From OPU3-GD-OMZ sp001901525 (GTDB taxonomy: Bacteria > Pseudomonadota > Gammaproteobacteria > Methylococcales > Methylomonadaceae), in assembly GCA_963981505.1 (NCBI GenBank), contig CAXCEI010000016.1, positions 1 to 33,085 on the forward strand: a DNA stretch of 33,085 nt. The letters run 5' to 3'. Shown here in pieces: positions 16,318 to 24,158 of the stretch. Under the pieces are notes generated by a model. The model was given only the letters and a program-made list of their open reading frames with translations. It searched no databases and was not told the origin of the DNA. Within the stretch, counting starts at the first letter, position 1; every line of letters begins with the position of its first letter. Made by a program: the position numbers and the translations under genes.

Positions 16318-16346
16318 AAAAAGGCTGATAACCTATCAGCCTTTTT
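16318..16346. terminator. Bidirectional terminator between glnS and fba
   Basis: A 13-bp stem, AAAAAGGCTGATA / TATCAGCCTTTTT, with the 3-nt loop ACC ends in a T-run on both strands. It lies 26 nt after the glnS stop and 20 nt after the fba stop on the other strand, so it should serve both convergent genes. Confidence 0.93.
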
Positions 16347-16365
16347 AAAATTCAGTGTAAAAAAA

Positions 16366-17445
16366 TTACAAAGAATTAACTGCGTTTAGATCTGAGAAAG
16401 CTTGCTCTAAACGTGTAGCCATACCCACTTCTCCAGCACGTTGCCATGCTCTTGGGTCATAGAATTTCTTGTTAGGACTATCGTCACCATCAGGATTACC
16501 AATTTGGCCTTGTAAGTAACCTTCATTTTTTTGGTAATAATCTTTAATGCCTTCCCAAGTAGCCCATTGTGTATCAGTATCGATATTCATTTTAATAACA
16601 CCGTAGCCAATAGATTCTGAGATCTCTTCTTGAGAAGAACCAGAACCACCATGAAAAACAAAATCAAGTGTATTTGAAGGAACACCGAATTTCTCAGAAA
16701 CATATGCTTGAGAATTCGCGAGAATTGTTGGTGTTAGTTTTACGTTACCTGGCTTATAAACACCGTGAACATTACCAAATGAAGCAGCAATGGTAAAACG
16801 ATGACTGATATTGCTTAAAACTTCATAAGAATAAGCAACATCTTCAGGTTGTGTGTATAACAATGAAGAATCCATATCGCTGTTATCAACGCCATCTTCC
16901 TCGCCACCTGTACACCCTAATTCAATTTCGAGTGTCATGTCCATTTTAGACATACGTTCTAAATAGCTTGCACAAGTCCCAATATTCTCTTCAAGACTTT
17001 CTTCAGAGAGATCTAGCATATGAGAGCTAAATAATGGCTTACCCGTCAACTCAAAATTAGCTTCTCCCGCATCTAATAAGCCATCAATCCATGGCAATAA
17101 TTTTTTAGCTGCGTGATCAGTATGCAAAATAACCGGCACACCATAATGTTCAGCAACATTGTGTACATGTTTAGCACCTGAAATAGCACCAATAATAGCT
17201 AACTGGTGCCCGTCAAGATCTAAACCCTTACCAGAGAAGAACTGTGCGCCACCAAAAGAGAATTGAACAATAACCGGTGACTTAACCTTTGCAGCCGCCT
17301 CTAATGTTGCATTAATTGAGCCGGTGCTAATGGTATTGACTGCGGGTAAAGCCATTTTATTGGCTTTACAATAATCGAATACTTTTTGTACATCATCGCC
17401 CGTAACCACACCTGGGTTGACGATATCTAATATTGAGTTTGACAT
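16366..17445 (-). CDS. fba: Class II fructose-1,6-bisphosphate aldolase
   Basis: This zinc-dependent aldolase cleaves fructose-1,6-bisphosphate to DHAP and glyceraldehyde-3-phosphate. In the RuMP cycle it supplies the cleavage and regeneration branch, and it can also make sedoheptulose-1,7-bisphosphate. The signatures are HTDHAAKK near residues 108-115 (Asp110, and zinc ligand His111), EIELGCTGGEEDGV near 173-186, and VFHGGSGSS near 265-273. Its length of 359 equals E. coli FbaA. AGGA precedes the ATG. It is the last gene of the minus-strand RuMP block, separated from tal by a terminator, so it should have its own promoter in the 55 nt between; I see none that is convincing. Confidence 0.97.
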   Translation of the reverse strand: MSNSILDIVNPGVVTGDDVQKVFDYCKANKMALPAVNTISTGSINATLEAAAKVKSPVIVQFSFGGAQFFSGKGLDLDGHQLAIIGAISGAKHVHNVAEHYGVPVILHTDHAAKKLLPWIDGLLDAGEANFELTGKPLFSSHMLDLSEESLEENIGTCASYLERMSKMDMTLEIELGCTGGEEDGVDNSDMDSSLLYTQPEDVAYSYEVLSNISHRFTIAASFGNVHGVYKPGNVKLTPTILANSQAYVSEKFGVPSNTLDFVFHGGSGSSQEEISESIGYGVIKMNIDTDTQWATWEGIKDYYQKNEGYLQGQIGNPDGDDSPNKKFYDPRAWQRAGEVGMATRLEQAFSDLNAVNSL

Positions 17446-17500
17446 TTAAAATCCTATCTATTGTTCTTACCCCTAAAGCAAATCATCAGGGGACCTAAAA

Positions 17501-17537
17501 AAATAAGAACCTGTTGAAACCTCACAGGTTCTTATTT
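17501..17537 (-). terminator. Terminator after tal
   Basis: A 14-bp perfect stem, AAATAAGAACCTGT / ACAGGTTCTTATTT, with a 9-nt loop lies 17 nt after the tal stop. On the minus strand it continues into further T residues (a run of A at 17497-17503 on the plus strand), fitting a rho-independent terminator for tal. Confidence 0.9.
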
Positions 17538-17553
17538 GAATACCAAAAATTAA

Positions 17554-18555
17554 TTAACCTTCAACCGAATCAACTGGTTTTTCTAAATTACTTAAACGGT
17601 CAGCTAATAATGTTTCTAATTTTTCTAAAGCTGCAGTAAAACCTGCAATTCCTTCTGATAATTTATCAGAAGCCATTCTATTTTCAGCATGCATCACATC
17701 AAATACATCTTTATTAACAGCAATCCTTTCGATATTAGCATTCAGCGCATCAGCTGCATTTAACTTCTGCGGCAATTCACCTTCAGTTGTAGCCAATTCA
17801 TTAATTAACCCCGGTGAAATTGTTAATAAATCAACACCTGCTAATTCAGTAATTTCACCTAAGTTTCTAAAACTGGCACCCATCACCTCAGTTGTATAAC
17901 CGAATCTTTTATAGTAATTATAAACATCCGTTACTGAAATAACCCCTGGATCTTCTGCCGCAGGATAAGAATCACGACCGCTATCTTTCTTATACCAATC
18001 TAAAATACGACCGACAAAAGGTGAGATAAGTGTAATATTGTTATCAGCACAAGCAATGGCTTGATGAAGCCCAAACAATAAAGTTAAGTTACAACTAATC
18101 CCTTCATCTTCTAAAACGGCTGCCGCTTGTATACCTTCCCAAGTTGATGCAATTTTAATCAAGATACGATCACGCGAAACACCCGCTGTTTCATACTGAG
18201 CAATAATTTCACGCCCTTTAGTAATGGTCGCTTCGGTATCATAAGATAAACGAGCATCTACTTCAGTAGAAACACGCCCTGGAATAAGATCTAGAATCTT
18301 AAGACCAAATGATACAGCTAAACGATCAAAAGCAAGTGTTACGACCTCAGTTGCTGCCGCTGTACTGCCTAATGTTTCACGTGCACCTGACAATGTCTCA
18401 TCCACAATACCTTGATACTCAGGCATTTGTGCTGCAGCAGTAATTAATGATGGATTCGTTGTTGCATCTTGTGGCTTACACTCTTCAATCGCTTTCAGAT
18501 CGCCAGTGTCGGCAACAACTACAGTCATTTCTCTAAGTTGTTCTAATAAATTCAT
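17554..18555 (-). CDS. tal: Transaldolase
   Basis: It transfers a dihydroxyacetone unit from fructose-6-phosphate to erythrose-4-phosphate in the regeneration phase of the RuMP cycle. It is a class I enzyme. The Schiff-base lysine is K134 in ILIKIASTWEG; ATTNPSL is at 31-37, and NLTLLFG follows the lysine strand. At 333 residues it is slightly longer than E. coli TalB (317), with an acidic C-terminal extension. AGGT precedes the ATG. It is monocistronic between two hairpin terminators. Confidence 0.96.
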   Translation of the reverse strand: MNLLEQLREMTVVVADTGDLKAIEECKPQDATTNPSLITAAAQMPEYQGIVDETLSGARETLGSTAAATEVVTLAFDRLAVSFGLKILDLIPGRVSTEVDARLSYDTEATITKGREIIAQYETAGVSRDRILIKIASTWEGIQAAAVLEDEGISCNLTLLFGLHQAIACADNNITLISPFVGRILDWYKKDSGRDSYPAAEDPGVISVTDVYNYYKRFGYTTEVMGASFRNLGEITELAGVDLLTISPGLINELATTEGELPQKLNAADALNANIERIAVNKDVFDVMHAENRMASDKLSEGIAGFTAALEKLETLLADRLSNLEKPVDSVEG

Positions 18556-18685
18556 TGCTATACCTACTGATTTATAATAATTAATAATCTATGTAATGTG
18601 CATTAGTTAGGGCGCTATTGTTAAGAATGAGATGCTGTTAACTATTATCTGACTCTTTAATTAATAAAATAATCCCAGAAATACA

Positions 18686-18718
18686 AAAAGAATCGAGCGT
18701 AAAACGCCCGATTCTTTT
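18686..18718 (-). terminator. Terminator of the tkt / membrane-anchor transcript
   Basis: AAAAGAATCGAGCG pairs with CGCCCGATTCTTTT around the loop TAAAA, with one G-T or A-C position near the apex. It ends in T residues on the minus strand and lies about 80 nt after the stop of the small GVDRYL-motif membrane protein. Confidence 0.88.
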
Positions 18719-18754
18719 GTAAACAGGAAGGTTAAATCCCAAGGATTAGAGTAA

Positions 18755-18784
18755 AAACAACCTCAAACAACCTCAAACAACCTT
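18755..18784. repeat. Three tandem 10-bp repeats
   Basis: AAACAACCTC occurs three times in tandem (the last copy ends in CTT), between the stop of the small membrane protein and its terminator. On the transcribed strand this reads as repeated GAGGTTGTTT. It is probably slipped-strand variation in a 3' UTR; no function is evident. Confidence 0.8.
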
Positions 18785-18799
18785 AAGATAGCTTATACC

Positions 18800-19177
18800 T
18801 TAACCGTTTAAATAACGATCAACACCTGTTTGCGCTGCTGAAGACCCAGCATCACCTTGTGCGGCTAAATATCTATCAACACCTGTTGCACCACCTGTAG
18901 CTTTTGGTGCAGATTCTGAACGTCCTTTTACTAAAAATAAAACAGCACCAGCAACAGCTATCAACAGACCTAACTCTGTAACACTTGTTGATTCATCTTT
19001 CTTAGCGGCTACTGGCGCAGCTGTTGCAGCGACCTTATTAGGCTGAGATATTGCAGATTTATCTTGATAGACAATAATCGGCTTAAAGTTATATGCTGGA
19101 TACTCCTCAGCACCCACAATAGGGCTCGCAATTAGTAAAGCAGTAATTAAACCAGTTGCTAATTTTATTTTTTTCAT
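18800..19177 (-). CDS. Single-pass membrane protein with two C-terminal TGVDRYL motifs
   Basis: I do not recognise a named family. From the ATG at 19177, placed by AGGAAGG five nt upstream, it is 125 residues. An ATG 18 nt further upstream lies before that ribosome-binding site. Order of parts: a signal peptide at about residues 1-23 (KKIK, hydrophobic core, probable cleavage after VGA), a 45-residue ectodomain beginning EEYPAYNFKPIIVYQD, a membrane helix at about 67-85 (LGLLIAVAGAVLFLV), KGR, then a Gly/Ala/Ser-rich tail with TGVDRYL near 100-106 and 117-123, ending two residues later. Positive-inside logic puts the tail in the cytoplasm. It follows tkt by 30 nt with no terminator between. 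The tail motif matches the 13 repeats of the protein encoded at 22752-24077. A role as membrane anchor for that protein or its partners is inference. Confidence 0.85.
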   Translation of the reverse strand: MKKIKLATGLITALLIASPIVGAEEYPAYNFKPIIVYQDKSAISQPNKVAATAAPVAAKKDESTSVTELGLLIAVAGAVLFLVKGRSESAPKATGGATGVDRYLAAQGDAGSSAAQTGVDRYLNG

Positions 19178-19207
19178 TTTTACCTTCCTATTCATTTAAC
19201 TAAATAA

Positions 19208-21196
19208 CTAAAGTGAAGATTCTACATGATTCACAACATTTTCAACAGTAAAACCGAAGTGTTTCATTACATCACCACCGGGTGCTGACTCTCCGAATGT
19301 GTCGATGCCCACAACGTCACCTTCTAAGCCAACATACTTACGCCAAAAATCCGTAACACCAGCTTCGACGGCAATACGCTTAACGCCCGGTGTTAATATG
19401 CTATCTTTATAATCTTGGTCTTGACGATCAAAAACATTTGTTGACGGCATGGATACCACGCGAACATGGGTTCCTTTAGTTGCAAGTTCTGCTTGTGCTT
19501 TAATTGCTAAATCAACTTCAGAACCCGTAGCAATAATAATTGCAGCAGCTACACTGCCTTGTGCTTCAGAGATTACATAAGCACCTTTACGAATTGCTGC
19601 AATTTGCTCGTCTGTACGACCTATAAACGGAAGGCCCTGACGACTTAAGATTAAACTTGTTGGTCCATCCATACGTTCTATTGCCATTACCCATGAAACT
19701 GCGGTTTCCGTGCTATCTGCTGGGCGCCACACATCCATATTTGGAATAAAACGCATGGCTGATGTATTTTCAATCGGTTGATGCGTAGGTCCATCTTCAC
19801 CTTGACCGATTGAGTCATGTGTTAACACCGCAATAGTACGAATCCCCATCAATGCCGACATCCGTAATGCACTTTTAGCATAATCAGAGAACATATGAAA
19901 GGTACCACCAAAAGGCATTAATCCGCCATGAAGTGCCATACCATTCATTATTGCGTACATACCAAACTCACGTACACCGTAAGAAATGTAATTACCCATC
20001 TCTTTACCGCTAACGTGTTTAAAATCAGCACAACTGGTTAAGTTAGATCCTGTTAAATCAGCTGACCCGCCTAAAAACTCAGGTAATGTCGAGGCTAAAC
20101 CGGCAATAGTCTTCTGTGAAGCCTGGCGACTCGCTAAGTTTTCTTGCTTTGAATTAGTCTCTGCAATAAATGCATCGGTGACTTCTTTCCAGTTCGCTGG
20201 TAAATCACCGGCCATACGACGTGTGAATTCTGCCGCTTCTGCTGGATACTCTGCTGCATATGCTGCAAATTTATCATTCCAAGCGTCCTCTACACGGGTG
20301 CCTTTTGCTTTCGCATCCCAACCGGCATAAACTTCATCAGGAATTTCAAATGGTGCAGAATCCCACCCTAACTCTTTACGTGTTAGTGCAACTTCTTCGT
20401 CACCCAATGCCGCGCCATGACAGCCATGAGTACCACTTTTATTCGGCGAACCAAAACCAATAATTGTTTTACAACAGATTAATGAAGGTTTATCAGTAAC
20501 TGATTTTGCTTCAGTGATCGCAGCAGAAATGGCATCAGCATCATGTCCATCTACAGACACAACATGCCAGTTATAAGCTTCAAAACGCTTTACAGTGTCA
20601 TCTGTATACCAACCATCAATATGCCCATCAATAGAGATATTGTTGTCGTCCCAGAATGCAATCAAATTTCCTAAGCCCCAGGTGCCTGCAAGTGAACAAG
20701 CCTCATGGGAAATACCTTCCATTAAACAACCGTCTCCCAAAAATACATACGTATTGTGGTCAACAATTTTATGGCCTGGTTTATTGAATTGCTCTGCCAT
20801 CAACTTTTCAGCCATAGCAAAACCAACACCATTACTGATACCTTGTCCTAAAGGACCCGTAGTTGTTTCAATTCCTGGTGCATAACCATATTCCGGGTGA
20901 CCTGCACATTTCGAGTGTAATTGGCGAAATGATGATAATTGCTCCATAGGCAAGTCGTAACCTGACAAATGTAATAATGAGTAAATCAACATTGAGCCAT
21001 GACCATTAGATAAAACAAAACGATCACGATCGGACCACTCTGGACTGCTTGGATTATGTTTTAGGTGGTCATTCCATAGTACTTCAGCAATGTCAGCCAT
21101 ACCCATGGGTGCTCCCGGGTGACCTGATTTTGCTTTTTGCACTGCATCCATGCTCAGTGCTCTTATGGCGTTCGCTAATTCTCGACGCGAAGACAT
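19208..21196 (-). CDS. tkt: Transketolase
   Basis: This thiamine-diphosphate enzyme moves two-carbon ketol units and regenerates pentose phosphates for formaldehyde fixation. At 662 residues it is of bacterial TktA size. Seen motifs: GHPGAPMGMADIAEVLW near the N-terminus, LSNGHGSMLIYSLLHLSG, and the ThDP/metal motif GDGCLMEG...DDNNISIDG near 155-192. The pyrimidine-domain catalytic glutamate lies in VREFGMYAIMNG near 410. GGAGA precedes the ATG at a good distance. It forms a transcript with the small TGVDRYL membrane protein gene and is separated from hpi by a hairpin terminator. Known transketolases can accept formaldehyde weakly, giving dihydroxyacetone, which may bear on the nearby dhaK/dhaL genes. 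Confidence 0.97.
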   Translation of the reverse strand: MSSRRELANAIRALSMDAVQKAKSGHPGAPMGMADIAEVLWNDHLKHNPSSPEWSDRDRFVLSNGHGSMLIYSLLHLSGYDLPMEQLSSFRQLHSKCAGHPEYGYAPGIETTTGPLGQGISNGVGFAMAEKLMAEQFNKPGHKIVDHNTYVFLGDGCLMEGISHEACSLAGTWGLGNLIAFWDDNNISIDGHIDGWYTDDTVKRFEAYNWHVVSVDGHDADAISAAITEAKSVTDKPSLICCKTIIGFGSPNKSGTHGCHGAALGDEEVALTRKELGWDSAPFEIPDEVYAGWDAKAKGTRVEDAWNDKFAAYAAEYPAEAAEFTRRMAGDLPANWKEVTDAFIAETNSKQENLASRQASQKTIAGLASTLPEFLGGSADLTGSNLTSCADFKHVSGKEMGNYISYGVREFGMYAIMNGMALHGGLMPFGGTFHMFSDYAKSALRMSALMGIRTIAVLTHDSIGQGEDGPTHQPIENTSAMRFIPNMDVWRPADSTETAVSWVMAIERMDGPTSLILSRQGLPFIGRTDEQIAAIRKGAYVISEAQGSVAAAIIIATGSEVDLAIKAQAELATKGTHVRVVSMPSTNVFDRQDQDYKDSILTPGVKRIAVEAGVTDFWRKYVGLEGDVVGIDTFGESAPGGDVMKHFGFTVENVVNHVESSL

Positions 21197-21292
21197 ACAA
21201 TTCTCCTGATAAATTTTTATGTTCTATACCTAAAAGCAAGGCATAGGTGATTCTTTAACTGAAATCCAAAAATGAAATATAACAGACAAACA

Positions 21293-21328
21293 AAAAGCGG
21301 GTATTCCCTAGAGGCAAGACCCGCTTTT
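21293..21328. terminator. Terminator after hps1-hpi
   Basis: A perfect 10-bp stem, AAAAGCGGGT / ACCCGCTTTT, with a 16-nt loop lies 10 nt after the hpi stop. The T-run at the end on the minus strand fits rho-independent termination of the hps1-hpi transcript before tkt. Confidence 0.9.
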
Positions 21329-21338
21329 ATTAATGGGA

Positions 21339-21872
21339 TTATTCCATATTAGCGTGTACCGCTCGCATTTCTTCTTCTGTAAGATTTCTCTCGTGAATAA
21401 TATATGAGACTACAGCTTCTAAAAATATAAGCGTCGACAGTTCAAATACCGAACCCATTGGCATTCCAAATACTTTCTCATACATATCAGGACGACCAAT
21501 ATTAAACACCGAATCAACCATATTGCCGATAGTTGATTCTGATTTAGATGATATCAAAATAGCTTTGGCACCAACATCTTTAGCTTTCTGCGTGAAAGCC
21601 GCTAATTGTTGAGTTTCACCTGAACCAGAAATGACAATAAGTAAGTCACCTTCCTGAATGCTTGGTGTCACCGTTTCACCCACTAAATTAACTTTATAGC
21701 CTGAGTGCATTAAGCGCATTGCAAAATTCTTACAAACCAGAGCTGAACGACCGGCCCCCGCTAGAAAAATGCCATTAGCCTCGTCGACAAGCCCTACTAA
21801 CTGCCTGTCATAATCATGTTCAGTTGCAGCTAATATGCTTGAAATCTTCTCAATAATTAACTGTTGATGCAT
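21339..21872 (-). CDS. hpi: 6-phospho-3-hexuloisomerase
   Basis: It converts 3-hexulose-6-phosphate to fructose-6-phosphate, the second step of formaldehyde fixation. It is a single SIS domain: AGAGRSALVCKNFAMRL near residues 38-54 and ISGSGETQQ near 81-89 form the sugar-phosphate site, and the C-terminal helix ends RAVHANME. I start at the ATG at 21872 (177 residues, the usual methanotroph length), because it follows the hps1 stop by one base (TAATATG) and is clearly coupled to it. A TTG 21 nt upstream is in frame inside hps1 and is unlikely. Only hps copy 1 has an hpi downstream. Confidence 0.96.
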   Translation of the reverse strand: MHQQLIIEKISSILAATEHDYDRQLVGLVDEANGIFLAGAGRSALVCKNFAMRLMHSGYKVNLVGETVTPSIQEGDLLIVISGSGETQQLAAFTQKAKDVGAKAILISSKSESTIGNMVDSVFNIGRPDMYEKVFGMPMGSVFELSTLIFLEAVVSYIIHERNLTEEEMRAVHANME

Positions 21873-21873
21873 A

Positions 21874-22521
21874 TTACGCGCCTGCTGTATCAACTAGTTG
21901 ACGAATCTCACGTGCTGAATCAGCAGGTGATGGTGCGCCATAGATAGCTGCGCCCACTACAACGATATTTGCACCGGCTTGTACAACACTTTGTGCTGTA
22001 GACTGGTTAATACCGCCCGCTACTGAAATTCTTACTGGTAAACCTAAACCAGCGATGTCACTCAAGTCACCAAAAGGTGTTGCACCTGCCGCTTGTGCGT
22101 CAAGACCCGTATGAATACCAATGATTTGTGCACCTATATCAGCTGATGCACGTGCACACTCAATTTTATCAGGAACGTTAATCAAATCAATTTGTGCTTC
22201 TGCACCGTGCTCGTTTGCTGCTTTAACAACACCCGCAATAGTCGGCAGACCCGATACACCTAATACAGTACAGATATCAGCACCTGCTGCGTAAAAAGGT
22301 GTTGCTTCGTATTCACCCGCATCCATAGTCTTTAAATCAACTAATAATAATTTGTCTGGGTGACTTCTTCTTAACTCTGAAACTAAGTTAACACCATTAT
22401 GTTTAATACATGGCGTACCAATTTCAATAATGTCAATATAAGGGGCTACTTGATCAGCAAGCGCCATACTTGCATCAAAATCTAGTGCGTCTACTGCCAG
22501 TTGGATAAGTGTTCTAGCCAT
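21874..22521 (-). CDS. hps: 3-hexulose-6-phosphate synthase, copy 1
   Basis: It condenses formaldehyde with ribulose-5-phosphate, the entry step of the RuMP cycle, in the cytoplasm. It is a TIM barrel of the orotidine-5'-phosphate decarboxylase superfamily. The metal and catalytic residues lie in VDLKTMDAGEYE (D62, K64, D67), with IIGIHTGLDA and ISVAGGI further on. At 215 residues it has normal length. A GGAG site precedes the ATG. It is translationally coupled to hpi. Its DNA is identical to copy 2 (24216-24863), and a TTGACA promoter lies about 50 nt upstream. Confidence 0.98.
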   Translation of the reverse strand: MARTLIQLAVDALDFDASMALADQVAPYIDIIEIGTPCIKHNGVNLVSELRRSHPDKLLLVDLKTMDAGEYEATPFYAAGADICTVLGVSGLPTIAGVVKAANEHGAEAQIDLINVPDKIECARASADIGAQIIGIHTGLDAQAAGATPFGDLSDIAGLGLPVRISVAGGINQSTAQSVVQAGANIVVVGAAIYGAPSPADSAREIRQLVDTAGA

Positions 22522-22538
22522 GTTCGTATACTCCGGTT
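21874..22538 (-). repeat. 665-bp identical hps repeat, copy 1
   Basis: The sequence matches 24216-24880 at every position I compared, from the stop codon to 17 nt upstream of the ATG, including the ribosome-binding site. The match ends abruptly at both edges: the bases before 21874 and after 22538 differ from those of copy 2. This is a direct repeat in the same orientation. Confidence 0.95.
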
Positions 22539-22568
22539 AGTTCAATTTATAAAATCTTCAATATGAGA

Positions 22569-22597
22569 CTTTAATGCAGAATAGATATGATTGTCAA
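22569..22597 (-). promoter_or_regulatory. hps1-hpi promoter, TTGACA-N17-TTAAAG
   Basis: A perfect TTGACA (22597-22592), a 17-nt spacer and TTAAAG (22574-22569), continuing TC, give a predicted leader of about 40 nt. The -10 box is a poor match to TATAAT, yet copy 2 has the same TTGACA-N17-TTAAAGTC arrangement in otherwise different upstream DNA. That conservation is the main support. Confidence 0.65.
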
Positions 22598-22624
22598 TAG
22601 CTAAAGACTTATACATTTCACTCT

Positions 22625-22647
22625 AAAAAATATTGCTTAACAAGCAA
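22625..22647 (-). terminator. Probable terminator of the repeat-motif protein gene
   Basis: On the minus strand TTGCTT, the loop GTT and AAGCAA are followed by TATTTTTT. The stem is only 6 bp, but the U-tract is good. It lies about 105 nt after the stop of the 441-residue protein and before the hps1 promoter, so it would insulate the two. Confidence 0.55.
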
Positions 22648-22751
22648 ATCAGCCTACATTATGCTGTCTTTAGACTACAATTTCACTGAATTACGCTTAA
22701 TTAGGTACTTTAAAATGTTTATTTTCAATACACAGTTAATCTATTGAAACA

Positions 22752-24077
22752 TCAAAGTTTACCTAAATAACGTTCAACACCACTCCCTTCGAGCTCAATA
22801 GGTGCCGCATCAGGTTTAGCCGTTAACGTTATCAGATATTTTTCAACACCCGTATAAGAACAAATGTCTCCACCATTAAATTTTTGTTGCAACAAATACT
22901 GATCAACACCCGAAAGCGTTGGCAAACTACTGTCTAATTCAGCAACCTCTAATAAATACTGCGTAACAGCAGAAGGTATTTCTTGTCCACGTTGACGTGC
23001 TTCGGCATTAGCTAATGCCTTATCCCTATCAACGATAGGTTTAATTGCCTGTTTAAACGACTGAGAAAGCTCCTCTTCTGCTCTATACCGTGCCATAATT
23101 GCTTCGGATTCGGCTATTAATTTTTCTCTAGCAATTGATGTTAAATAACTAGATACACCACTTGAACCCAACGCCAATAAGGCATCTGATTCCTGATTAT
23201 TAATATACTGAGCAACACCACTTAAGACTTCAGGCTCGTCAGCAACAGGCGACAAGATACGTTCTGATAGGTATGTTGACACGCCAGTTACCGGCGCCTC
23301 TAGATTATCCTCTAAATAAAGTTCAACACCTGTTTGAAAAGGCCCGTCCTCCAAACTTTCTGCAATATTTTCATCAACTTCTTCTTGGACAGCATCCAAA
23401 ACAACGTCTTCAACGGATGTGATTTCTTCCACACCATCAGCTAAATCTTCTTGAATGGCTTCTACCTCAGGGCCCTGAGACAATACATCTTCTTCTAAAT
23501 CGTCTAAATATTGGTCAACCCCAGAGCCAGAAGTTGTTTGATTCGCATCATTTTGTTCTTCTTCAACTAAATCCGTAAGAACAACGTCAAATCCAGCCAA
23601 GTATTTGTCTACACCGGTATCTTCTTGTTGGACACCGCTGTCATATATCGGTGCTGCATATACAGGCTCTCTATAAATAAAAAAAGAACTTATCGCACCT
23701 AAAATCCCACCACTACTGGGTTGAACTTCTTGATTATTCGTTTGTTCAGGCACATCAACAATGACTCTACGCTCTGAAACATCCTCATCTGTCGAAACAT
23801 TAGGGGATGAATTTTCCACCAAATATCTTCCTACCCCGGTATTCACCGTTTCTTCTGGAATGATTGATGAAATTTCTGGTTCACGGCATGAATTATCTAT
23901 TAAATACCTATCTACGCCGGTTTTTACCGCACGTTCCATTGCCTGTTCATGTACCCGGTTCTGCTCCTCCAAATAACGAGCAACCCCTGTTTGAGCACTA
24001 CCCCATGCTAACGGATCTTTTGATTCGTCATAGATAAAAAAGGAACTCAGTGCCGAAAAAATACTATTCCCACTCAC
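22752..24077 (-). CDS. Multivalent GVxxYL-repeat protein, candidate RuMP scaffold
   Basis: I do not recognise a named family. The 441 residues carry thirteen motifs [ST]-[GA]-V-x-x-Y-[LI], starting at residues 30, 53, 80, 154, 185, 249, 264, 286, 306, 369, 389, 409 and 432. Forms include TGVDRYL, TGVGRYL, SGVDQYL and TGVEKYL; motifs 8 (ending YI) and 10 (SAV) are variants. A second motif, SSFFIY, occurs at 11-16 and 130-135 in matching contexts (FSALSSFFIYDE, LGAISSFFIYRE). Linkers are rich in Asp/Glu, especially 165-245; a probable helical stretch covers 312-365. There is no signal peptide, membrane helix or enzyme motif. The start is a GTG behind AGAGGGG; an in-frame stop lies three codons upstream, and no in-frame ATG occurs before residue 47. 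It sits between two identical hps genes, with a strong terminator before it. A scaffold role is inference from repeat architecture and context. Confidence 0.9.
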   Translation of the reverse strand: MSGNSIFSALSSFFIYDESKDPLAWGSAQTGVARYLEEQNRVHEQAMERAVKTGVDRYLIDNSCREPEISSIIPEETVNTGVGRYLVENSSPNVSTDEDVSERRVIVDVPEQTNNQEVQPSSGGILGAISSFFIYREPVYAAPIYDSGVQQEDTGVDKYLAGFDVVLTDLVEEEQNDANQTTSGSGVDQYLDDLEEDVLSQGPEVEAIQEDLADGVEEITSVEDVVLDAVQEEVDENIAESLEDGPFQTGVELYLEDNLEAPVTGVSTYLSERILSPVADEPEVLSGVAQYINNQESDALLALGSSGVSSYLTSIAREKLIAESEAIMARYRAEEELSQSFKQAIKPIVDRDKALANAEARQRGQEIPSAVTQYLLEVAELDSSLPTLSGVDQYLLQQKFNGGDICSYTGVEKYLITLTAKPDAAPIELEGSGVERYLGKL

Positions 24078-24158
24078 GAGTATCTACCCCTCTATACATT
24101 CGTTTAAAAGTGTCATAACCTGACCACCTACACAACTACTTAACGTAAAGCGAATCGC

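Noticed and set aside
18755..18784. Three 10-bp repeats as a CRISPR-like array or regulator-binding iterons.
   Set aside because: There are only three units with no spacers, lying in a 3' UTR; simple slippage is sufficient. No CRISPR or cas gene is in the window.
23761..23976. A plus-strand 71-codon ORF opposite the repeat protein.
   Set aside because: It is antisense to a well-supported gene. Its apparent repeats (KYLPTPVFT, KYLSTPVFT) are the reverse-complement reading of the GVxxYL repeats.
22752..24077. The repeat protein as a surface adhesin or a secreted repeat toxin.
   Set aside because: It has no signal peptide, sorting signal, calcium-binding RTX nonapeptides or toxin domain, and it sits in a central metabolic cluster.
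24091..24118. TTATGA-N16-TATAGA as a promoter for the 441-residue repeat protein.
   Set aside because: It would start transcription about 7 nt before the GTG and leave the ribosome-binding site outside the message.
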